Shown here one piece after another: positions 50,314 through 58,147 of a stretch of DNA of 64,000 nucleotides. The notes under the pieces are model-generated. The model ran no database searches, was not told the origin of the DNA, and saw only the letters and a list, made by a program, of their open reading frames with translations. The translations under genes were made by a program, and so were the position numbers. Source of the DNA: an uncultured Pseudohongiella sp. (GTDB lineage Bacteria; Pseudomonadota; Gammaproteobacteria; Pseudomonadales; Pseudohongiellaceae); NCBI GenBank assembly GCA_951812715.1, contig OX638323.1:2708577-2772576 (forward strand). Direction: 5' to 3'. How positions within the stretch are numbered: the stretch's first letter is position 1; the number at the start of each line of letters is the position of its first letter.

Positions 50314-51387
50314 GTGGCGCACGCGGCAGCCAGAACCGCGGTGCTGATAACAGCCGCCCTGACGCTATCCGCCTGCGATTCCATGGCCTGGTATCTGCAG
50401 GCCGCCCAGGGGCACCTGGCAATCGTTACCTCGCGCCAGGACATGGACGAGTTGTTGTCCGACCCTGAACTGGCGCCCGTCCTGGCGGCGAAATTGCAAT
50501 TAGTACTCGAGGCCCGGGAATTCGCCGAATCCGAACTCATGTTGCCGGCAGGCGACAATTATCTCGAGTTCGTCCAACTCGACCGCGAACACGCGGTCTG
50601 GAACGTGTTTGCCGCGCCGGAATTTTCCGTCGAGCCCGTCACCTGGTGCTATCCCGTTGCCGGCTGCGCGGCATACCGGGGATATTTCAGCGAAAGCGAC
50701 GCGCAGGTCTACGCCGGCGAGCTGGAGGCGCAGGGATTCGACGTCTACGTTGGCGGAATCGACGCATACTCCACTCTCGGCTGGTTCGACGATGCGCTGC
50801 TCAGCACCGTGGTAGGACGCCCCGACCATCAACTGGCGGCGCTGATTTTTCACGAACTCGCGCACCAGGTCGCCTATGTGCCCGATGACACAACTCTCAG
50901 CGAAAGTTTCGCCACGGTGGTCGAAATGGAAGGCCTGCGGCGCTGGCTGGAAACTCGCAGTCAATCGGAATTGCTCGACGAGGCGCGGGCGGACGCCGAA
51001 CGCCGTGGGCGCTTCGTGGAATTCGTGTCCGGGTTTCGCGATCGTTTCGAAGAATTGTACGGCAGCGAAATGAGCGAGGCGGATATGCGCCGGGAAAAAG
51101 CCGGTCTGCAACAACGCATGCGGGCCGAATACGAGGCTTTGAAAGTAGAATGGGGCGGTAACAATGGCTACGACGGCTGGTTTTCCCGCTCACTGAACAA
51201 TGCCCAACTCACGACCGTCGGCTCATACAACGATCTGGCGCCGCAATTGCGGGAAATTCTGCGGCAGGCAGGCAACGATCTGCCCGCTTTCTATGAACGG
51301 ATGCGGGAATTGACGCGAATGAGCCCGGAAAACCGGAAAATTTATCTGGATTCCCTCGAACTCAGCGATCAAGCCGGCGGCGGGTAG
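50314..51387 (+). CDS. Predicted aminopeptidase (COG4324-type zinc lipoprotein)
   Basis: A GTG directly after the preceding stop begins a 357-residue protein. Residues 1-21 end in LSAC, a lipobox, so it is probably attached to a membrane. The zinc motif HELAHQ (near residue 183) with a downstream ESFATVVE Glu and the GCAAYRGYF signature match the predicted aminopeptidase family. Pairing with a pyroglutamate-forming enzyme suggests processing of exported peptides. It overlaps the convergent TPR gene by 26 bases. Confidence 0.88.
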   Translation: MAHAAARTAVLITAALTLSACDSMAWYLQAAQGHLAIVTSRQDMDELLSDPELAPVLAAKLQLVLEAREFAESELMLPAGDNYLEFVQLDREHAVWNVFAAPEFSVEPVTWCYPVAGCAAYRGYFSESDAQVYAGELEAQGFDVYVGGIDAYSTLGWFDDALLSTVVGRPDHQLAALIFHELAHQVAYVPDDTTLSESFATVVEMEGLRRWLETRSQSELLDEARADAERRGRFVEFVSGFRDRFEELYGSEMSEADMRREKAGLQQRMRAEYEALKVEWGGNNGYDGWFSRSLNNAQLTTVGSYNDLAPQLREILRQAGNDLPAFYERMRELTRMSPENRKIYLDSLELSDQAGGG

Positions 51388-52036
51388 CCTCTACCAGTCC
51401 GGCGTAGAATTCCGAATCCGGATCCTTGGCCAAGGCCGATTCATAAGCCGCAAGCGCCTCCTCAAGGCGGCCCTCCTGTTCCAGGATTCGTCCCAGGCTG
51501 CGGTCGTAAAATGCGTTTTCGGGCATTACGCCGATTCCGGCCCGATACACTTCGATCGCCTTGTCCGCGTCGTCGGCGTTGTTGTACTCATTGGCCATGA
51601 CATGAACCTGGGAGTCGTTGCCCGGGTCAAGCTCGATGGCCCGCAGGTCGTAAGGAAGCGCTGCCTCGAAATCCTCCGCCGCCCGTTCGAGTTCGCCAAG
51701 CGTGGATACCGCCGCGATCAGGCCGGCGGTGACTTCGGTCTGCAATTCGACGTAGCGGGCGAGCAGTGGACGCGCTTCGTCGTATCGCTCCAGAAAATAA
51801 TATACGTTTGCCAGGTTGCGGATCGCATCAGGGAAATTCGGATCGGCGGTGATCGCCTTGCGGTATTCTTCTATGGCCTCTTCGTATCGCTCCAGGTTGC
51901 TGTACACATTGCCGCGCCGGAACATGCGCGCGGCAAGTTCCGTATCGATCACCGGCCCCGCCGGAGGCGCCGGATCCTGGGCCCAGGCTGTCACGGCAAG
52001 GGCGCAAATCAATACAAGGACCGGCAATCTGGACAT
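51362..52036 (-). CDS. Secreted tetratricopeptide-repeat protein
   Basis: The 224-residue protein starts at MSRLPVLVL after AGAGGAGAG, with a signal peptide ending near AWAQD. TPR units can be seen: RRGNVYSNLERYEEAIEEYR, then IRNLANVYYFLERYDEARPL and DRSLGRILEQEGRLEEALAA. It probably acts as a periplasmic scaffold. An R1 repeat separates it from the selD fusion upstream, so the two may share a transcript. Confidence 0.82.
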   Translation of the reverse strand: MSRLPVLVLICALAVTAWAQDPAPPAGPVIDTELAARMFRRGNVYSNLERYEEAIEEYRKAITADPNFPDAIRNLANVYYFLERYDEARPLLARYVELQTEVTAGLIAAVSTLGELERAAEDFEAALPYDLRAIELDPGNDSQVHVMANEYNNADDADKAIEVYRAGIGVMPENAFYDRSLGRILEQEGRLEEALAAYESALAKDPDSEFYAGLVEATRRRLDR

Positions 52037-52071
52037 GCGCTGTCTCTCCTCTGCGCCTTTAGGCATTCTCT

Positions 52072-52213
52072 GAAAAATTCCCTCCATGGAATTTTTCATT
52101 GTCGCAAAACAAAAGCGTGGTTTTGTTTTGCTCCCGAATTCAATGGTTTACGCCATCGAATTCGGCGGCACATCCTTGTGCCGCAGGGAAGCTCTGACTT
52201 GATCAGAGCTCCC
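52072..52213 (-). repeat. R1 five-hairpin repeat, copy C
   Basis: On the minus strand the array reads GGGAGCTCTGA/TCAGAGCTTCCC, GCGGCA/TGCCGC with loop CAAGGATG, CCGAATTC/GAATTCGG around ATGG/CCAT, GCAAAACAAAA/TTTTGTTTTGC and GAAAAATTC/GAATTTTTC. It begins directly after the selD stop codon and ends shortly before the TPR gene, again in the orientation of transcription. Confidence 0.8.
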
Positions 52214-54469
52214 TTAGGTCAAAACGATTCTTGCCGGCCCGTCGGCCTCATCGCCCACCGCGCCGATCATGGCGGCCTGTTCGAGGCCTGCTTCATGCAG
52301 GGCCGCAAGGCAGGATTTCGCCCGCGCCTCGGGCACCGCGGCGAGCAGCCCGCCAGCGGTCTGCGGATCGAACAGGATTTCATAGCGCGCGGTCTCGCGC
52401 AATTTGCTTGCGCCATCGATATTTTTTTCAGTCAACTTGTTGTCGGCGTGCAATGAGCTGAATACTTCACGTTCCAGGCATTCGAGCGCACCGTCGAGGG
52501 CGGGAATGTCTCCGGGATACAGTTGCACCGGGCCGGAAACGATCATCTCCAGCAAATGGCCCGCGAGGCCGAAGCCGGTAACGTCGGTGCAGGCGCTGGC
52601 GCCGTGCTCGGAAAATATGGCGGCTGCGCCGCGATTGGAGACGAGCATTCCACGCAGCACCCCGTCGATCCAGGTCTGGCCCGCCTGGTAGCGCATGTCC
52701 GCCGCCAGCAATGTGCCGGTGCCGATAGGCTTGCTGAGAATTAGCACATCACCCTGTTTCATGCCCTGCTTGCGCAAGGTCTTGCCGGCTTTGGCATGGC
52801 CGTTGACGCTCAATCCGAATTGCAGTTCCTCGGTTTCGGACGAGTGGCCGCCGAGCAACCGGCAGCCTTCTTCGGTCAGCGTCGTGGTGCAGCCAAACAT
52901 CAGTTCGCGCATGAGGCCGCGGGTAATCGAACGATTGGCGAACGGCACGCCGACGATCGCCAGAGCGGAATCGGGCTGTGCGCCCATGGCGTGAATGTCG
53001 CCGAGACAATGCAGGGTCGCGATCCTGGCGAACAGCCAGGGGTCGTCGATGAAGGCCTTGAGTTGATCGATCGTCTGCCACAACTCACAGCCTTCCGGTA
53101 CGGGCACCTGGGCCGCGTCCTCGACGCCCTTGTCGACGATGCCGGCGGTGGCCGGAATCGTTTCGAGCACTTCCTGCAGGATGCTGCCCGCCACCTTGGC
53201 GCCACAGCCTCCACAACGCAAGGCGTGCTGGCGCAGTTCGCGCTCCTCCTGCCGATCCACCAGTCCCCTGGCGATCGTCAGCTTGTGCCGCATGCGCGGC
53301 AGATCGCGATACTTGCGCAGAAAGCGCTGGTCGATCCAGTGCTTCAGCCGCCAGACCCAGCGGCCCCGGAAGAACAGATTGTTGCGCGAAGCCAGCGCCC
53401 TGCCGTCACCGAGATTGAGCATGGCAAGTGCATGTCTTTGCGGAGTAAAACGGACCAGTCTTCTGCCGGTGGCGTAGCGCAAGAGGTTTCGGGCGAGCGG
53501 CTTGCCGTGACGCACCGCGTAAACGCCCGATTTGGGCCGTTCCATGCCGCGGATCGTTGCCGCGTCGCCGGCGACGAAGACGTACTCGTGGCTGGTGGAC
53601 TGCAAATTCCGATTGACCTCGAGGAAGCCGTCCGTCGTAGTCGCCAATCCGGCTTTCGCGGGCCACTCGGGCATAGCGGCGCCGGTGGCGACGATTATGC
53701 AGTCCGATTCGATTTTGCCGTCCTCGCCGCCGTTCTCAAAAAGCACCGTATTTTTCGCGAATCCGGATACATGATGTCCGGTCAGCGTTTCGATGCCTTT
53801 CTGTTTCAATTCCTCCCGTACGCAATCCCGCACCTGCTGATTGTGCGAAGGCAGGATTTCGTCGGCCGCGGAAATGATGCTGATCGAGAATTCGGCGTCG
53901 GTAGCGCCGCTGTCCCTGAGGATCCGCGCCCTGATCGCGCAGGCCATCTCCACGCTCGCCGGGCCGCCGCCGACGATCGCGAGCTTGTAACCCGTGCCTT
54001 GCCGCATGCCCAGTACCGCCTGCTCGCGAATTTCTTCCCATTCCGCCAGAAAGCCGTCGATGGGCTTGACGCGGACGGTATGTTCGATTGCGCTGGGCAT
54101 GCCGCTCGTGTCCGGAATTGAGCCTATGTTGAGCGAGAGCAAGTCGAAGGGCAATTCCGGCCGCTCCGGCAGCGAGATTACGCGGGCTTCAAGATCGATC
54201 GAATCGATATCGGCCTGGATCAGCCGCGCACCGCCGAACCGCGCCAGCGGCCGCAGGTCGATGAACATGTCTTCGGGTTGATAGCGGCCGGCGATGAAGG
54301 CGGGCAGGGCGCCGGAATAGGGCACCAGTATTTCCCGGCTGATCAGCGTTACCATCAATCCCGGCACCGGCCGCATGCCCAGACTGCGAATCACTGCCAG
54401 ATGACTATGTCCGCCGCCGATCAGCACCAGGTGTTTCACCAGCGGTTCGGATGCTTTCATGGGTCGCAT
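52214..54469 (-). CDS. selD: FAD/NAD-dependent oxidoreductase fused to selenophosphate synthase
   Basis: The 751-residue fusion has an N-terminal NADH-dehydrogenase-like domain (~1-340) with HLVLIGGGHSHLAVI, LAIVGGGPASVEMAC and YVFVAGDAATI nucleotide-binding stretches. A basic linker leads to a SelD domain (~410-751). Its nucleophile is probably Cys422 in RCGGCGAKV, a Cys form, so no UGA recoding is needed. LHCLGDIHAMGA, LLGGHSSETEELQFGL and TDVTGFGLAGHLLEM are SelD motifs. It makes selenophosphate for selenocysteine or selenouridine. This fusion is known in bacteria, but no tRNA-Sec, selA, selB or selU lies in the window. Confidence 0.92.
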   Translation of the reverse strand: MRPMKASEPLVKHLVLIGGGHSHLAVIRSLGMRPVPGLMVTLISREILVPYSGALPAFIAGRYQPEDMFIDLRPLARFGGARLIQADIDSIDLEARVISLPERPELPFDLLSLNIGSIPDTSGMPSAIEHTVRVKPIDGFLAEWEEIREQAVLGMRQGTGYKLAIVGGGPASVEMACAIRARILRDSGATDAEFSISIISAADEILPSHNQQVRDCVREELKQKGIETLTGHHVSGFAKNTVLFENGGEDGKIESDCIIVATGAAMPEWPAKAGLATTTDGFLEVNRNLQSTSHEYVFVAGDAATIRGMERPKSGVYAVRHGKPLARNLLRYATGRRLVRFTPQRHALAMLNLGDGRALASRNNLFFRGRWVWRLKHWIDQRFLRKYRDLPRMRHKLTIARGLVDRQEERELRQHALRCGGCGAKVAGSILQEVLETIPATAGIVDKGVEDAAQVPVPEGCELWQTIDQLKAFIDDPWLFARIATLHCLGDIHAMGAQPDSALAIVGVPFANRSITRGLMRELMFGCTTTLTEEGCRLLGGHSSETEELQFGLSVNGHAKAGKTLRKQGMKQGDVLILSKPIGTGTLLAADMRYQAGQTWIDGVLRGMLVSNRGAAAIFSEHGASACTDVTGFGLAGHLLEMIVSGPVQLYPGDIPALDGALECLEREVFSSLHADNKLTEKNIDGASKLRETARYEILFDPQTAGGLLAAVPEARAKSCLAALHEAGLEQAAMIGAVGDEADGPARIVLT

Positions 54470-54589
54470 CGCGCCATTTCACACAAGAGCGGTGATTGTA
54501 CATTGTTTGCAAGTGCCCAATCCGGGCGAGCAACCGTGTTACGTGAAGTATTGATTCAGATTGTATGCTCCGTGCTGAAGTCGCTGTAA

Positions 54590-55555
54590 TCAAGAGGCGC
54601 AAGCCGCTCTTCGTGGTGGTTCTGGCGACCATGGCCGATTTTCGGCGAGCAAGTGGTTTGCGAGTACGGCGAGATTGCGCATGATGGCGACGATGGCGAC
54701 TTTTGGGGGTTTGCCGGCGTTTCGCATTCGCTGGTATTTGATCTTCAGCGGTGGCGCGCAACGGATTGCGGAGAGCGCAGCCATGTACAAGCTTCGGCGT
54801 ACACGTGGTCGTCCACCCTGGATATGCCGCTGCCCACTGCGCAAGCCGGAGTCGCGCGCCACCGGGGCCAGGCCGGCGAGGCTGCCGACGGCCTTGGGAC
54901 TGAGCTGTCCGAGTTCGGGCATGTCGGTCAACAGGATGACGGCGGTCTGGTGGCCGATGCCGGGGATGGAGGTCAACAAGGCCAAGCCATGCGCCATGTC
55001 GGGATCGGCCTGGGCCAGTTCTGCGATGCGCCGGTCCAACTGGGCGATTTTTCTCGCCAGATGCCGGATGCACTGTTGCTGGACGCGTTTGGCATAGGCG
55101 AACTGGAGTTGCCTGCTGCGATTGATCTCGGCCACATGCTGCCGGACCAGGCTATCGCGCAGCAGGGTAAGTTCAGCCAGTTCCTGCTGCTGCTTCGAGC
55201 GCGGTTTGACCGGACGCAGGGGCAGCGCAGCGCCCATGCGCGCCAGACATTCGGCATCGGCGCGGTCGGTCTTGGCCAGCCTCCCGGCCGCACGCGCGAA
55301 CTCCCGCGCCCGCCGCGGGTTCGCTTTCAGCGCTGTCATGCCCGCGTTCAACAGCGCCTGCTCGAGACCGCGGTGGTAGGGGCCGCTCGGCTCGTACACC
55401 ACGCCGCGCACCTGCGGCCCGATCCAACGCAACAGTGCGCGGATCCCGCCGGGATCATTGGCATAACGCTTTGCTACGCCGTCACGCAGCCGATGCGCGT
55501 CCAGAAAGTCTTTCGACACATCGACACCAACTAAATCCGGGTTATACTCAGACAT
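54590..55555 (-). CDS. IS110-family transposase (RuvC-like plus Transposase_20)
   Basis: The 321-residue protein starts at MSEYNPDLVGVDVSKDF after GAGGAGGACGG. The N-terminal DEDD site can be placed at Asp12 (GVDVSKD), Glu55 (VVYEPSG), Asp97 and Asp100 (KTDRADAECLARM). A coiled-coil follows (~120-180), then the Transposase_20 domain with SIPGIGHQTAVILLTDMPEL and DSGLRSGQRHIQGGRPRVRR, which contains the candidate nucleophilic serine. No frameshift or stop is present, so the recombinase looks intact. In this family it is guided by a bridge RNA from the element's non-coding end. Confidence 0.93.
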   Translation of the reverse strand: MSEYNPDLVGVDVSKDFLDAHRLRDGVAKRYANDPGGIRALLRWIGPQVRGVVYEPSGPYHRGLEQALLNAGMTALKANPRRAREFARAAGRLAKTDRADAECLARMGAALPLRPVKPRSKQQQELAELTLLRDSLVRQHVAEINRSRQLQFAYAKRVQQQCIRHLARKIAQLDRRIAELAQADPDMAHGLALLTSIPGIGHQTAVILLTDMPELGQLSPKAVGSLAGLAPVARDSGLRSGQRHIQGGRPRVRRSLYMAALSAIRCAPPLKIKYQRMRNAGKPPKVAIVAIMRNLAVLANHLLAENRPWSPEPPRRAACAS

Positions 55556-55574
55556 CTTTTCCGTCCTCCTCACC

Positions 55575-55770
55575 TTGTCATTCGGGCCCGTAGCCCACGC
55601 AACCGTTCAGGATGTCGGGAAAGACGGTGGCGGCCGCGCTCGCCCACGGTCCCAAAGACCAGCATGCCTGCGGCCCGTCCACCGCCACCTTCGGCGCCCG
55701 AGGCCTCGGGCGCCGAAGGCTGGACCCTCCCGTGGGCCCAGATGTGGGATTCAATCTAACAGACTAGTAA
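55575..55770 (-). ncRNA. Candidate bridge RNA region of the IS110 element
   Basis: The non-coding stretch upstream of the transposase has strong potential structure: GGTGGCGG (55626) pairs with CCGCCACC (55682), enclosing further short stems, and next to it is a 32-base perfect palindrome. Upstream placement is that of bridge RNAs in the IS110 subgroup. Guide loops for target and donor were not resolved. Confidence 0.45.
55688..55719. repeat. 32-base perfect palindrome at the IS110 upstream end
   Basis: The half-sites read CCTTCGGCGCCCGAGG and the exact complement follows without a loop. It could be part of the bridge RNA, or a host palindrome into which the element inserted; IS110 relatives often target such sequences. 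Confidence 0.8.
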
Positions 55771-55872
55771 CAGACAAGGCATGCCTCTCTCGCGCTTGCC
55801 CGCGAGAGCGCTTTACAGTACCGTTATCTGCTCTGAGTCGGGGCCCTTCGGCCGGAATACCGGGAGACAACA

Positions 55873-56463
55873 ATGCCAAACTCTCTTTTGCGACTACTTG
55901 CCTGTTCAGTGCTGCTGCCGGCCGCATTTTCCGCCCAGGCGCATTGGCAACTCGACAACGACGCGTCGACCTTGAGCTTCGTCACCATCAAGGCCGATCA
56001 CGTCGGCGAAGTTCACACTTTCGACCGACTAACGGGCGAGATCGACGACGAGGGCAATGCCGAAATTACCATCGAACTGATCAGCATCAATACGCTCATC
56101 CCGATCCGCGACGAACGCATGCAAAACATGCTGTTCGAAATCGACCTGTTCCCGGAAGCTGATCTGACCGCGCAACTCGACATCGACCAGTTCGCCGAAC
56201 TCGAAGTCGGGAGAAGCGCACAGGCAAATTTCAGTTTCGTCCTGTCCATGCGCAACCAGTCGAACAGCTACCAGGCCGAGGTGATGGTTACCAGGCTTGC
56301 CGACAACGGCATCCAGGTAAGCACCTTAAAGCCGGTCATTGTCGTAGCCAACAGTTTCGACCTCGTCAGCGGTGTGGAAGCCCTGCGCGAAGTCGCGGGC
56401 CTGCCCAGCATCAGCAATGCCGTGCCGGTAAGCTTCACCGTGGTATTCCACAACACCGACTAA
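55873..56463 (+). CDS. YceI-family periplasmic lipocalin-like protein
   Basis: The 196-residue protein has a signal peptide ending near SAQAHWQL and the YceI pattern: WQLDNDASTLSFVTIKADHV, DRLTGEIDDEGNAEITIELI, IRDERMQNMLFEID and the C-terminal strand VPVSFTVVFHNTD. Family members bind isoprenoid-like lipids. It is followed by a thioesterase gene 31 bases later. Its role here is unknown. Confidence 0.9.
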   Translation: MPNSLLRLLACSVLLPAAFSAQAHWQLDNDASTLSFVTIKADHVGEVHTFDRLTGEIDDEGNAEITIELISINTLIPIRDERMQNMLFEIDLFPEADLTAQLDIDQFAELEVGRSAQANFSFVLSMRNQSNSYQAEVMVTRLADNGIQVSTLKPVIVVANSFDLVSGVEALREVAGLPSISNAVPVSFTVVFHNTD

Positions 56464-56494
56464 GTTCCCGGGGGCATCGCGAAGGAACGGAAAG

Positions 56495-56932
56495 ATGGAG
56501 CCGGCATTCAAGCCCGAGGACTATGACGTTCCGGCGGAGTACCGGCATTGGCCGGGAGATACCGCCGAGGACAACATCGGCCCGTTCTTCTTTTACATGG
56601 ACGGGCCTAATCCGCGTACCGCTTTCCGCCCCCGCGAAGAGCATTCCAACACGCACCGCACGATCCACGGAGGCATCCTGATGACGTTCGCCGATTACAC
56701 GGCCTGCCTCGGCGCCAGCGGCGGCGAGCAGGAGAGTTCGGCCACGATCAGTCTGAACACCGAGTTCGTGGCGCCGGCCCACGTGGGCGACTTGCTGCTC
56801 GGCGAAGGCGAGGTTTTGCGCCGCGGCCATTCGCTGGTTTTCGTGCGGGTGAAAGTGTACGCGAGCCACCGGGTGGTATTGGCCGCCAGCGCAGTCATCA
56901 AGCGGTTGCGCGATCGTTCGGAAAAGAAATAA
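56495..56932 (+). CDS. PaaI-type hotdog thioesterase
   Basis: The 145-residue protein has NTHRTIHGGILMTFADYTAC, the hotdog signature of PaaI-like thioesterases, and a following strand with SLNTEFVAPAHVGDLLLGEG. It probably hydrolyses an acyl-CoA in the cytoplasm. The start follows GGAACGGAAAG. It ends convergently with the amidohydrolase gene 36 bases away. Confidence 0.88.
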   Translation: MEPAFKPEDYDVPAEYRHWPGDTAEDNIGPFFFYMDGPNPRTAFRPREEHSNTHRTIHGGILMTFADYTACLGASGGEQESSATISLNTEFVAPAHVGDLLLGEGEVLRRGHSLVFVRVKVYASHRVVLAASAVIKRLRDRSEKK

Positions 56933-56968
56933 CCGAATATCGCTCCCCGGTCGAGCCGGGCGCCGGCT

Positions 56969-57973
56969 TCAAATCGAATAAACCTTCGCCGCGGTATCGT
57001 GAAACAGCGCCTGTTTCTCTTCTTCGCTGAAGTCCGCGACCATTTTCTTGAATCCGTTCCATAACACCTGGTAGCCGATCGAAAGCCGGTCCACCGGAAA
57101 GTTGCTTTCGAACATGCAGCGTTCCGGGCCGAAACAGTCGATGGCATGCAGATACCAACGCTTCTGCACCGCGACGAATTCATCCGAATCCGGTGGCCTG
57201 GATTCCTCGTGCCAGCCGAAGCCGTTGTCGGGCATGGCCAGGCCGCCAAGCTTGGCGTGGACGTTCTTGCAATGCGCCAGTTCGGCTAAGTCTCTGCTCC
57301 ATTGCGGATAAATCTCATCCAGCCGCCAGCGGCCGATGCCGAGCGGTGTGCCGAAATGGTCGAGCACGAATGTGCATTCCGGCAGCGCCCTGGCGAGATC
57401 GATGAAGTCGCGCATTTGGTGGTGATAGTGCCAAGCGTCGAAAACGAGGTTGCGCGCGGCTAACTCGCGCAGTCCCTTGCGGAAGAGGGGATCGGCGTAC
57501 AGACCCTCAGGCGCCTGTACGTCGATGAACAACGGCGCCTTCCGGTCCACCGCCGCGCTTTGCCGTATGCCGCGCAAGCGCCCGTCGCAGATTTCCTCGT
57601 GCTGATCGAGCAATTCGCCGAGCATGGGAGTATCCGCAAGACGCAGGTCCGCATGGGCGACAATGCCGGCGATGACGGGTCCGCCACCACTGTCGCTTTG
57701 CCGGGCGAGTTCGGTGATGTAACGCGTTTCCCCGCTCGGCCGCAGATAATCCGGGCCTTCGCGCAGCCAGAATGCCCGACACTCCATAAAAACCGACTTG
57801 ACGACGTTATGTCCGCTGCCGGTATCTCCGCAAAACTCCGGCAGCAGATAGTCTCGTCCGAAACGCTTTTTCCAAAGATGATGGTGCGGGTCGATGATCG
57901 GCCGCTCAGGTTCAAGCGGCTCCTCTCTTACCTGCGCCAGCCAGCCATCCGAGCCGGGTTGTAATTCAGACAT
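56969..57973 (-). CDS. Amidohydrolase-2 family metal-dependent hydrolase
   Basis: The 334-residue protein starts at MSELQPGSDGWLAQVREEPL; a longer frame is rejected. PIIDPHHHLW is the N-terminal metal motif, FDAWHYHHQMRDFIDLA and CTFVLDHFGTPLG supply further His, and CMFESNFPVDRLSI the final Asp region. The family includes lactonases and decarboxylases acting on small carboxylic compounds. It is divergent from the SSS symporter gene, which may import its substrate. Confidence 0.88.
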   Translation of the reverse strand: MSELQPGSDGWLAQVREEPLEPERPIIDPHHHLWKKRFGRDYLLPEFCGDTGSGHNVVKSVFMECRAFWLREGPDYLRPSGETRYITELARQSDSGGGPVIAGIVAHADLRLADTPMLGELLDQHEEICDGRLRGIRQSAAVDRKAPLFIDVQAPEGLYADPLFRKGLRELAARNLVFDAWHYHHQMRDFIDLARALPECTFVLDHFGTPLGIGRWRLDEIYPQWSRDLAELAHCKNVHAKLGGLAMPDNGFGWHEESRPPDSDEFVAVQKRWYLHAIDCFGPERCMFESNFPVDRLSIGYQVLWNGFKKMVADFSEEEKQALFHDTAAKVYSI

Positions 57974-58147
57974 TTTTCGTCCTCGTTTGCAGTACCAAGC
58001 CCCCACCCGGTGACGGCGCTCGATGCGACAAAACTTGCGTCCGCCCCATTGTTGTAGTATGCCTGCCTGCGAGCCGTCGGGCCGCGACAGGGAGCAGCAG
58101 ATGCTCGATCAGCCAGGCAGCGAAGTCAAAAGAAAATGGAATAGCGC

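Larger units (their letters stand above)
54560..55775 (-). mobile_element. IS110-family insertion sequence (ends approximate)
   Basis: A single DEDD-transposase gene is preceded by ~200 bases of structured non-coding DNA and followed by only ~30-100 bases. IS110 elements have no terminal inverted repeats and make no long target duplications, so the ends cannot be fixed by eye. GATTCAGATTG (54553) and GATTCAATC (55753) are weakly alike near the two sides. It lies between the selD and yceI genes. Confidence 0.75.

Noticed and set aside
52796..54121. Plus-strand open frame of 441 codons
   Set aside because: It is the mirror of the selD fusion; no family motifs are seen.
54653..55534. Plus-strand open frame of 293 codons
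   Set aside because: It is antisense to the IS110 transposase, whose motifs are clear on the minus strand.
54653..55573. IS110 element as a degraded copy
   Set aside because: The transposase frame is intact, with DEDD residues and a good ribosome binding site, so there is no sign of decay.
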